64,000 nt of DNA from Pseudonocardia sediminis (GTDB lineage Bacteria; Actinomycetota; Actinomycetes; Mycobacteriales; Pseudonocardiaceae). Positions 27,788-35,324 of the stretch are shown one piece after another (the first letter of the stretch is position 1; every line of letters starts with the position of its first letter). Under the pieces are notes generated by a model. The model was not told the origin of the DNA. It was given only the letters and a program-made list of their open reading frames with translations, and ran no database searches. Both the position numbers and the translations under genes were made by a program. The DNA is taken from the NCBI RefSeq assembly GCF_004217185.1, contig NZ_SHKL01000001.1, forward strand, positions 5,020,001 to 5,084,000. Direction: 5' to 3'.

Positions 27788-28789
27788 ATGATGACCCTTG
27801 CGCATTTAATCAGAACTGTCGATGCAGGTGATCTCGAGAACGAGCCACCCTTGACTTCGATACTGGACGATTCATATGACGTCGACAGCAACAGGGAGAG
27901 CTCCGTGATCACAATCTATCTGAATCGACGCATCAGCGACGGCGGCCGCCGCGAGTCGCTTTACCGAGGAGACTTCTTCCTCTACACCGACATCGAAGGG
28001 GCGGACGCCCTGGCCGATCACGCCAAGGCACTGATCGCCGACGCCTTCGACGGTCTGGACCCCGAACGCGCTCAGTATTCGATGGATGTCGAGGAGTTCA
28101 TCAGCCGGGTCGAGCCACTCAAGCGCGAGTTCACGAACGGCCACCGCACGAAAGAGCTCTGCCAGCGGTTCGCGACCGACCTCGGCGTCGACCCGGAGCG
28201 CACCTATTTCGATATTCCACGACTGCGCGTCATCCCTTCCGACCAGTTCTTGACGGCGGGGGTCAGCTACAACTACAAGGCCCATCGCGATATGTGGTAC
28301 GGCCACCCTCAGCAGCTCGTGAACTATTGGACGCCGGTCTTCCCGGTCGTCGGTGACAACGTCATGAGTATGTTCACCGATTACTTCGACGTTCCGGTCA
28401 AGAACGCGTCGAACGCCTACGACTACGACGAATGGGTCGCCACTCATCGACCGGCGGCTGCATCGAACACCACCGCCGACACCCGACCGCATCCTGTGCC
28501 GCTGGAGGACTTCGAGTCCCGAGGGGAGATCCGGATCGCCGGGGGAGCCGGTGATGTGTTCATCTTCTCCTCGAACCACCTTCACGCGTCGACGCCCAAC
28601 ACGTCCGGGGTCACGCGCTTCTCCTATGACCTGCGGACGATCAACATCGACGACGTTCTCCAGGGCAAGGGACCCCGCAACGTCGACAGCGGTGCCACCG
28701 GCAGCACACTCGGGGACTTCCTCCGTGTCTCCGACCTCGCCCCGCTGGAGATCGAGGAGTTCGTCCGCGTACCCGCTGCGATGGTCTGA
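27788..28789 (+). CDS. Putative iron-dependent (2-oxoglutarate-type) oxygenase
   Basis: This 333-aa protein has HRDMWYG (H166, D168) and, about 100 residues later, FSSNHLHASTPNTSGVTRFSYD (H266, R277). This gives the HxD...H...R facial triad and 2-oxoglutarate Arg pattern of the phytanoyl-CoA-dioxygenase-like cupin fold. No membrane segments. Oxygenases are rare in exopolysaccharide clusters; hydroxylation or oxidation of a sugar or lipid carrier is possible, but the substrate is unknown. The start is weak: two adjacent ATGs (27788, 27791) without a clear ribosome-binding site. Base composition is somewhat lower in GC at its 5' end. Confidence 0.7.
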   Translation: MMTLAHLIRTVDAGDLENEPPLTSILDDSYDVDSNRESSVITIYLNRRISDGGRRESLYRGDFFLYTDIEGADALADHAKALIADAFDGLDPERAQYSMDVEEFISRVEPLKREFTNGHRTKELCQRFATDLGVDPERTYFDIPRLRVIPSDQFLTAGVSYNYKAHRDMWYGHPQQLVNYWTPVFPVVGDNVMSMFTDYFDVPVKNASNAYDYDEWVATHRPAAASNTTADTRPHPVPLEDFESRGEIRIAGGAGDVFIFSSNHLHASTPNTSGVTRFSYDLRTINIDDVLQGKGPRNVDSGATGSTLGDFLRVSDLAPLEIEEFVRVPAAMV

Positions 28790-28820
28790 GCAGGCCTGCC
28801 TGCGCGTCCGGGTCACGTGG

Positions 28821-29792
28821 TCAGCGCCGGAGCAGGAACTCCGGGACGTCGGTACGGCTCCGTACCCGTACGTCGCGAGCCGCGATCAGATCATCGACCG
28901 AGATCGCGGACGCGTCCCGGGCGACCGCCAGACCACGTGAGGAGAGCTCTTCGGCCAGCTGAACCTGGTGGTCGTCCTGGATCTCGCCGACGGACGGAAG
29001 TCGTGGTGCGAGGATCGGACGTCTCCCCTGCTGCAGCGCTGCGACCGCTGACCCCGTCCCGGCGTGACAGACCACCGCATCCGCTGACGCGAAGAGTTCG
29101 CCGAGTTCGTCGGAGGGCACCGTCTCCCGCGTCTCGATCGGCAGATCGTCGGTCGGTGTCCCGGCGGTCTGCCACGTCACCTCGACCGGCAGTCCGATCC
29201 GTTGCTCCAGCCGGCCGCCCGCACGAAGGATCGGGATCAGGTGGTCGATCAACCGTCGGAACGAATAACCGGTCGCGATTCCGACACTGACGACGACTCG
29301 GAACCGGTCACTTCTCGTCGAGGCCTTCGCGAGGACCTCGTAGTCGTCGAAGATGTTCCCCGCATACGACCATCGCCGCCCCGCCCAGTGGCGGTACTGC
29401 GTGTAGACCCGGATCGCGGGGTAGGTACTGAGGAGACGCCCGGTCACCGACGGACCGCTGACCCTCGTCGCACTCTCGATGTAGTGACAGCTGACTCCAC
29501 GTGCGGCGAGATAGGGCAGATATCCCAGCGCGACGCCGGACCCGGTCGAAACCGCGGTGTGGACGCTGCGCTCACCGAAGGTCCTGTGTGCACTCTTCAC
29601 GCAGCGGAGGACCCCGGTGACGTCCCGAGGCCCTACATAGGGAATGAAATCGACGGAACGTCCGGCCAGAAGTGCGCGGGACTGTTCATCCTCGTTCGTG
29701 ATCCATCTGGTGTCGTCCAGCCGCAGCCGCTTCGCCAGCTGGTCGAGCTGGCGGAGGTGACCACCGGTGGTGGCGAGTAGCAGCGTTGTCAT
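28821..29792 (-). CDS. Single-chain PssD/PssE-like (ALG14-ALG13-type) glycosyltransferase
   Basis: This 323-aa GT-B protein has an N-terminal half like ALG14/PssD (LLATTGGHLRQLDQL, GSGVALGY, CHYIESATRVSGPS) and a C-terminal half like ALG13/PssE (ADAVVCHAGTGSAVAALQQGRRPILAPRL). In many bacteria and in eukaryotes these are two subunits of a GlcNAc or glucuronosyl transferase; here they are joined, as in MurG. It probably adds the second sugar to the lipid-linked primer. ATG 29792 is chosen at the GGH domain start; the frame runs on to 30020. Convergent with the oxygenase gene and divergent from the TIM-barrel-like gene. Confidence 0.8.
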   Translation of the reverse strand: MTTLLLATTGGHLRQLDQLAKRLRLDDTRWITNEDEQSRALLAGRSVDFIPYVGPRDVTGVLRCVKSAHRTFGERSVHTAVSTGSGVALGYLPYLAARGVSCHYIESATRVSGPSVTGRLLSTYPAIRVYTQYRHWAGRRWSYAGNIFDDYEVLAKASTRSDRFRVVVSVGIATGYSFRRLIDHLIPILRAGGRLEQRIGLPVEVTWQTAGTPTDDLPIETRETVPSDELGELFASADAVVCHAGTGSAVAALQQGRRPILAPRLPSVGEIQDDHQVQLAEELSSRGLAVARDASAISVDDLIAARDVRVRSRTDVPEFLLRR

Positions 29793-29996
29793 TCCGGTCG
29801 GCTCCGATCCATGTCCCGGAATATGTCGCCGACACCCTGTCGACGTTACGGCCGCCGCGGGGCTCGAGAATGGCCGGCGTAACGGACCGGGGCCCACGCA
29901 CGAACTCGTCGTAGAGGTCGCGAGCGCCTCGTTCGGCCATGGTCCGGCACCACGACGAGGCCGACACCGATCACATGGACAGGACTTGAGGCCCGA

Positions 29997-31028
29997 ATGT
30001 TCCGACGACGGTCGAGACACCCGTGGGGCCCGGCCCTCGCGGCTCTGTTCGCCGCCGCCCTGATCGCCGTCGTCCTCGTGATGCCCCGGCTCGACGGGAC
30101 GGCGAGAACCGACGGGTCACCGGACCCCACCTCGACGCCCCGGGAACATTCCATCGGGGATCGTGTCCCGGCATCCGCCCAGCCGACGGCGTTCGTGTAC
30201 AGCGGCGATCCTCGAGGCGCCACAGCGTATGCCGAGCCGGGTGGCCTCGTGGTCGCCGGGCGTGACAACTACCGGGATCCGGCGTTTCGCACGGTTGCCG
30301 AGGCGGGTGGCACCGTCCTCGTGTACCTCGACCCGATGATCAAGAACTCGTATGGCCGCTACCACCAGCTGCTGTTCGACGAGTCGTCGTGTGGACCCGC
30401 CGTCCCCGATTGGCCGGGGAGCCCGTCGAACTCATGGGGCCGGATCACCGACACCAGGCCCGGCGCCGTCGTCCAGCTGAAGCTGGAATGCGTCCTGGAA
30501 ACGATGGTGCGGGAGAACCCGCACATGGGCGGGTGGTTCGCCGATGATCTGGGTAGCAGGCCGTGGGGCACCGCCTACACCAGTTGGCCCCGCGTCGAGC
30601 AGCAGGAGTACTACGACGGTGCGGTGGCGATCAGTCAGGTGTTCCGGAGGGTGGCCGACGAGCACGGACTGATCTTCATCACGAACGGCACCTGGGAGGC
30701 CGGCGACGTCGGTGGCACGGGCGGCGGATTCCCCGACCGCACCAAGCACGGGAACTCTCTCGCTGACGGCGGTGTCATCGAGTACCACGACGGCCAGCAG
30801 GACTACTTCGGGCCGTACGGGTGCAGCCAGCAGTGGGCCGCCGACTCACTCTCCTCGGCCCACCACCCGGTGATTCTCACGATCAGTCGTAGCGACGCGG
30901 ACCGTGATCGTTACGCCGCGACCGGGTGCGTCACGCACGCGGTCAACCAGAGCGAATATCTCGACCCGCCTCCGCCCTGGGGCCTGTTCAAGGACATCGG
31001 CCTTCCATCCGGGGTCGGTAAGCCCTGA
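29997..31028 (+). CDS. Secreted protein with TIM-barrel glycoside-hydrolase-like features
   Basis: This 343-aa protein has an N-terminal signal or anchor helix (about 11-30) and a Thr/Pro-rich spacer. The extracellular domain has TVLVYLDPMIKN, HMGGWFADDLGSRPW (an Asp pair at a strand end), LIFITNGTWEAGD and VIEYHDGQQDYFGP. Acidic residues at successive strand ends suggest a (beta/alpha)8 hydrolase such as the GH114/GHL type, but the match is by eye. A glycan-trimming role for the module A polymer is inferred. Convergent with the FemAB-like gene, 12 bp apart. Confidence 0.6.
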   Translation: MFRRRSRHPWGPALAALFAAALIAVVLVMPRLDGTARTDGSPDPTSTPREHSIGDRVPASAQPTAFVYSGDPRGATAYAEPGGLVVAGRDNYRDPAFRTVAEAGGTVLVYLDPMIKNSYGRYHQLLFDESSCGPAVPDWPGSPSNSWGRITDTRPGAVVQLKLECVLETMVRENPHMGGWFADDLGSRPWGTAYTSWPRVEQQEYYDGAVAISQVFRRVADEHGLIFITNGTWEAGDVGGTGGGFPDRTKHGNSLADGGVIEYHDGQQDYFGPYGCSQQWAADSLSSAHHPVILTISRSDADRDRYAATGCVTHAVNQSEYLDPPPPWGLFKDIGLPSGVGKP

Positions 31029-31040
31029 GGCCGTTCGGGC

Positions 31041-32117
31041 TCAGCAGAAGTATCGGTAGAGGAGCCCGCCGGCACGGGCGGTGATCTCGTCGGGCACCGT
31101 CGCGTCCGCGAACAGCGACGAGAGTTCACTCAGCAATCGACGCGCTTCGAGCCCGTCTCGGCCGGGTCCCGACACCGGCTGGGACCGCACTGTGACGATG
31201 CGGCGCTCGGTACTCGCCCACTGTCGCTTGTACCCCACCAGGCCAGGCTGATCGAGATCGGAGAGCCCCCAGTCGATTCCGTCCAGCCCACGCTCGCAGG
31301 CCCACCGGATCGCCGCCCACGTGACCGCGTTGTTGGGGCACAGCGACCGATACTCCGTCCGCGAGGCGCCGAACTTGTGATAGAGGGTTCCGTTCCATTC
31401 CAGGTAGACGCCTCCGGCCACGACAACGTCGTCGACCCGGGCCAGCAGTGTCACGATCCCGTCGAGCGGGGCGAAACCCGCCCACAACCGCTCGAACAGT
31501 TCGACCGGCTGGGCGAGCAGGCCGTACTTGTTCTTGCGCAGCGCGACGTGCAGCTCGTGGAAGGAGCGGAGTGCGTCGAGCCCTTCACTCGCAACGACAC
31601 GGACGTTCTTGCGTTCGGATGTCCGTAGGTTCCGCCTGGCTGCAGCGCTGATACCGGCACCGATCTCTTCCAGCGGAACGCCCAGCGGGGTGCCGTGCCA
31701 CGCGGCGAGACCCACCCTTTCGAGCCGGTCGTCGCGGAGAACGACGGCGTCCGGATCGTCGATCACGCGGATGGTGACCGGCGGACCGAGCGAGAACGCT
31801 TCGTCGGTCACGGCCCGCCAGGTGTCCAGGTCGTCGACCGGCGGGTCGACCCGTTCCGAGAACGGAAGGCTGACGGTCCTGTCCCCGAGCATGTCGGAGA
31901 GGCCGACCCACGCGAACCCACCCACAGGCCGGCCGTCGTCGCCGAGGCGGACGCGGGCGTGGGGTTCGAACCCGTAGGTCCCACAGATCGCCTCTATCCA
32001 CGGCGGGGAGACGAACAGATGGCCACGGGGCCCCATGGCGAGTCTCGCCCAGCCCGGGTCCGACCGGGGGTCGACGGGCATCGTGACGACCGGAGGTGTC
32101 CGTACCGATGTGGTCAT
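31041..32117 (-). CDS. FemAB/BioF2-like GNAT acyltransferase
   Basis: This 358-aa protein has duplicated GNAT folds of the FemAB/CelD (acetyltransferase-6) type. Seen are FVSPPWIEAICGTYGFEP, AARRNLRTSERKNVRV, VVVAGGVYLEWNGTLYHKFG and NAVTWAAIRWACERG, followed by IDWGLSDLDQPGLVGYKRQW. In exopolysaccharide clusters such enzymes acylate or aminoacylate amino sugars. Directly downstream of the aminotransferase and phosphoglycosyltransferase genes, it could acylate the amino group that the aminotransferase installs (inference). ATG overlaps the upstream stop as ATGA. Confidence 0.78.
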   Translation of the reverse strand: MTTSVRTPPVVTMPVDPRSDPGWARLAMGPRGHLFVSPPWIEAICGTYGFEPHARVRLGDDGRPVGGFAWVGLSDMLGDRTVSLPFSERVDPPVDDLDTWRAVTDEAFSLGPPVTIRVIDDPDAVVLRDDRLERVGLAAWHGTPLGVPLEEIGAGISAAARRNLRTSERKNVRVVASEGLDALRSFHELHVALRKNKYGLLAQPVELFERLWAGFAPLDGIVTLLARVDDVVVAGGVYLEWNGTLYHKFGASRTEYRSLCPNNAVTWAAIRWACERGLDGIDWGLSDLDQPGLVGYKRQWASTERRIVTVRSQPVSGPGRDGLEARRLLSELSSLFADATVPDEITARAGGLLYRYFC

Positions 32118-32767
32118 CGCGAGCTCCCGTCGCGCAGCAGGGCGGGGACCGTCCTGATCAGGATCTTCAGGTCGGTCGTCGGTGTGCGGGTGTCGACGTA
32201 ACGCAGATCCAGCTCGAGCATCTCCAACGTCCCCATCGTGCTGCGCCCGCTCACCTGCCACAGTCCGGTCAGGCCAGGGCGCACCGCGAAGCGCCCCCGG
32301 TATCGGGGCGGAAAGATGTCGGCCTCCCACGGTAGGCAGGGCCGGGGACCGACCAGCGTCATGTCCCCGCGGACCACGTTGATCAGCTGGGGAAGCTCGT
32401 CGATGCTCGTCCGGCGCAGGAAATCGCCGATCCCGGTGACGCGGGGATCGTCGTCGAGTTTCCAGCTGCCGCCGACCGACGTGTCCTCGCCCTGGATCTC
32501 CCTGGCGATCTGCTCACGATGTCGGGAGTCGTCGCCGCCCTGGACCATCGTCCGGAACTTGAAGAGCGTGAACTCGCGCCTGGACTCCCCCACCCGGCGC
32601 TGCCGGAACAGCGCGGGCCCGTCGCTGTCGATCCGGATGAGGATCACGATGACGAGGAGAACCGGGAGGATCAGGATCAGCAGCAGCGATCCGAGGGTGA
32701 CGTCGAGAACCCTGGCCAACCGCCCACAGGGACGAACCGGACGGCCCGCTTCGCGCCGAAGGGTCAT
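32114..32767 (-). CDS. Initiating phosphoglycosyltransferase (monotopic, WcaJ/PglC-type)
   Basis: This 217-aa enzyme transfers a sugar-1-phosphate to undecaprenyl phosphate and starts repeat-unit synthesis. It is the short form: one N-terminal membrane helix (about 22-42) and the catalytic domain with FKFRTM, the SIDELPQLINV stretch holding the catalytic Asp-Glu dyad, MTLVGPRPCLP and RPGLTGLWQVSGRS. It overlaps both the aminotransferase stop (ATGA) and the FemAB-like start (ATGA). It is one of two such initiators in the window, the other at 44.7-46.3 kb. Confidence 0.92.
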   Translation of the reverse strand: MTLRREAGRPVRPCGRLARVLDVTLGSLLLILILPVLLVIVILIRIDSDGPALFRQRRVGESRREFTLFKFRTMVQGGDDSRHREQIAREIQGEDTSVGGSWKLDDDPRVTGIGDFLRRTSIDELPQLINVVRGDMTLVGPRPCLPWEADIFPPRYRGRFAVRPGLTGLWQVSGRSTMGTLEMLELDLRYVDTRTPTTDLKILIRTVPALLRDGSSR

Positions 32768-33879
32768 GGCTTGTCCTTCGTCAGAGAGGCGCTCAGCACC
32801 TCGCACGTCCGGCTCACCTGGTCCGCGGTCATGGAGGGAGAAAGAGGCAGCGACAGGATCCGGTCGGCCGCGGCTTCGACAACCGGGGCATCGACCGTCG
32901 AGTCCGCGAAGGGCGGTTGCCGGTGACAGGGGACGGGGTAGTGCAGACCCCAGCCGATCCCGGCACGGTCCAGGGCTGCGACGGCAGCCTCCCGGTCATC
33001 GAGCTGGACGACGGCGAGATGATGCACGGACTCGGCATCAGGGTGCTGCGCCACGGGCACCACGGTCGAAGGGAGTTCGTCCCGGTAGCGACCCACCGCG
33101 TCGCGGCGACGGCGATTGTCGTCGTCGAGCCGCCCGAGCCGTACCGACAGGATCGCGGCCTGCAGAGTGTCGAGTCGACTGTTTCGGCCGCTCAGAACGT
33201 GGCGGTGCCGTTCATGCGGATCCCTCCCGTGGTCGGCGAGGCAACGTACCCGGTCCGCGAGGGCAGGGTCGGAGGTGACGACGGCTCCGCCGTCGCCGAA
33301 CGCCCCGAGGTTCTTGCCCGGGTAGAAGCTGAACCCCGCGGCGTGGCCGACGGATCCGGCTCGCCGGCCCCCGTGCCGGGCGCCGTGTGCCTGAGCGGAG
33401 TCCTCCACGAGAGCGAGCCCGTAACGGTGCACGAGATCGAGCAACGGCCCCGGTTCGGTCATCTGCCCGTAGAGGTGGACGGCGACCACGGCAGCTGTCG
33501 CCGAGTTGACGGCGGCCGCCGCAGCATCCGGATCGATCAGCAGCGAATCCGGATGGACGTCGACGAAACGAGGCCGTGCGCCTACCGCCAGCACTGCCTC
33601 CGCTGTGGCCACGAATGTGTTGGCCGGGACGACGACCTCGTCCCCCGGGCCGATCCCGAGACCGGCGAGAATCAGTTCCAATGCGTCGGTGCCGTTACCG
33701 ACACCGACACAGTGAGCAGCTCCGCAGTACTCGGCGAATGCGTGCTCGAACTGCATGACCTCCGGTCCGTTCACGTACCGTCCGTGGTCGGTCACGGTTT
33801 TCCACACCAGGTCGAGGTCCGCGCGGATGCTCTCCGTGCCGGTCGTGAGGTCGAGGAACGGGATGGCTGCGCGCGTCAC
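32764..33879 (-). CDS. DegT/DnrJ/EryC1 PLP-dependent sugar aminotransferase
   Basis: This 371-aa fold-type I aminotransferase has GVGNGTDALELIL, VVVPANTFVATAEA (phosphate site), LVEDSAQAHGA (D160 to the pyridine N) and SFYPGKNLGAFGDGG (K189, Schiff base). It makes an amino sugar from a keto nucleotide sugar. Coupled to an upstream Gfo/Idh/MocA oxidoreductase by GTGA overlap, it resembles the WbpB/WbpE or WlbA/WlbC pairs that install a 3-amino group on UDP-GlcNAcA; a dTDP-keto-sugar substrate from RmlB is an alternative. Confidence 0.9.
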   Translation of the reverse strand: MTRAAIPFLDLTTGTESIRADLDLVWKTVTDHGRYVNGPEVMQFEHAFAEYCGAAHCVGVGNGTDALELILAGLGIGPGDEVVVPANTFVATAEAVLAVGARPRFVDVHPDSLLIDPDAAAAAVNSATAAVVAVHLYGQMTEPGPLLDLVHRYGLALVEDSAQAHGARHGGRRAGSVGHAAGFSFYPGKNLGAFGDGGAVVTSDPALADRVRCLADHGRDPHERHRHVLSGRNSRLDTLQAAILSVRLGRLDDDNRRRRDAVGRYRDELPSTVVPVAQHPDAESVHHLAVVQLDDREAAVAALDRAGIGWGLHYPVPCHRQPPFADSTVDAPVVEAAADRILSLPLSPSMTADQVSRTCEVLSASLTKDKP

Positions 33880-34967
33880 GAAGCCACCCTCTGGGCGGGG
33901 AGCTCGGTGATCGCGCCGACACCGGCGAGCTCGACCACCGGAGCCGGGACGATGCTCGCGGTGAGCCCGCTCTCGATCGCCCGGTCGGTCGCGGCCAGGA
34001 CTCGGACGACATCCGCACCCCTGCTACCGGGGCTCGCCGACGTGGCACCGGTCCGGATGCAGTCCAGGAAGTGCCTGTCCTGCAGAAGGAGTGGCTCACT
34101 GAAGGCAACGTACGGAGACGTGATGTCACCGGTGCGGTACGACACCGGCATGGCGTGCGTCTCGACCGATTCGTCATGATCGGCCGGGTCCACCCCGATG
34201 TCGTAGATCCTGATCCTCTCGTTGTCGGAGAGGTCGTCGTAGACGGCCATCTGACGCTCACCGACGACGGTCACCTTGCGCACTTTGTTCGGACTGAGCC
34301 AGCTGACCCGGACGAACGCATGGGTGTCCGCACGGTCGAACTCCAGCTTGAGATAGGCGACGTCGGCGTGCCGAAAGCCGATGTTGCGTTCCGCCCATAC
34401 CGTCGCGCGCGACGGCATGTCGTCGAGGAGGTACGACGCGATCGAGATGTCGTGCGGCGCAAGGTCCCAGATCACATTCACATCGGACTGGTAACGCCCC
34501 AGGCTGAGCCGAGCGGTGTCGACGTAGAGAATCCGACCCAGCGCTCCCGAGCGAACGACCTCGCGCAGCTTCCAGACCGCCGGATTGAACTCGAAGGTGT
34601 GGCCGACCATGAGCTGGACGCCTTCCCGGTCGGCGGCCGTGACCATGCCCTCGGCATCGACCACGGACGTGGCGAGCGGCTTTTCGACCAAGGTGTGCTT
34701 ACCGGCGGCCAACGCCGTCATCCCGATCGCGGCGTGTGAACCGGGCGGCGTGCAGATCACGACGGCGTCGACCCTGTCGATCACGTTCTCGAGCGACCTG
34801 CTCACCGCCACCGCATGGTGTGTGGCCTCAGCCTCGGCCAGTCGCGCCTCGTTCCCGTCCACGACGACGACCTCGGTGTCCGGAATGCTGCTCAGAACTC
34901 TTGCGTGTTTGGACCCCCAGTAGCCATATCCGACCACCGCAACAGCTATCGGTCGCTGGTACGCCAC
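33876..34967 (-). CDS. Gfo/Idh/MocA-family nucleotide-sugar oxidoreductase
   Basis: This 363-aa NAD(P)-dependent oxidoreductase has VAVVGYGYWGSKHARVL (Rossmann), AVVICTPPGSHAAI and the catalytic LVEKPLAT Lys, then the C-terminal open-sheet domain with WDLAPHDISIASYLL (His). It probably oxidises C3 of a UDP-sugar before transamination by the next gene. GTG 34967 follows AGGGAGT; the longer frame to 35015 is unsupported. First gene of the four-gene minus-strand operon ending at the FemAB-like gene, all coupled by 4-bp overlaps. Confidence 0.9.
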   Translation of the reverse strand: MAYQRPIAVAVVGYGYWGSKHARVLSSIPDTEVVVVDGNEARLAEAEATHHAVAVSRSLENVIDRVDAVVICTPPGSHAAIGMTALAAGKHTLVEKPLATSVVDAEGMVTAADREGVQLMVGHTFEFNPAVWKLREVVRSGALGRILYVDTARLSLGRYQSDVNVIWDLAPHDISIASYLLDDMPSRATVWAERNIGFRHADVAYLKLEFDRADTHAFVRVSWLSPNKVRKVTVVGERQMAVYDDLSDNERIRIYDIGVDPADHDESVETHAMPVSYRTGDITSPYVAFSEPLLLQDRHFLDCIRTGATSASPGSRGADVVRVLAATDRAIESGLTASIVPAPVVELAGVGAITELPAQRVAS

Positions 34968-35324
34968 GTTGGACTCCCTTGGGCTCCGATACTGACCTCG
35001 CTGAGTACAGGGCACCAGTCGGCCAATTCCTGTCGCGCGTTACGCGACGTACTCACAATGACCTCACCACACGTCGTCGTTACTCCGAACGGACCAATAA
35101 TGTCTGCGGTATTCGACGTAATTCACGGGACGATCCTTGGCACGCACTCGACGAATCAGCGGTCGCAGACTTCGAGATCCACTGCTCGACGGTGCCGTCG
35201 AACCGATCAAAGAAAGGATCTTGTTCTGGGTGTAACGAATGGTCACCTCCACGCCGAGAGATCCTGCAGGCCGCGCCACACGACAAGGGCGGGCCACTCA
35301 CATTTCGTAGCTGAGGGGGAGCTG
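34968..35324. other. Divergent control region of module A
   Basis: These 357 bp lie between the minus-strand oxidoreductase operon and the plus-strand Wzz-to-Wzx operon, so both promoters should be here. It is less GC-rich than the genes around it. An open frame runs through it in phase with the Wzz gene but carries no ribosome-binding site before 35325. No clear operator or terminator was recognised. Confidence 0.55.
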
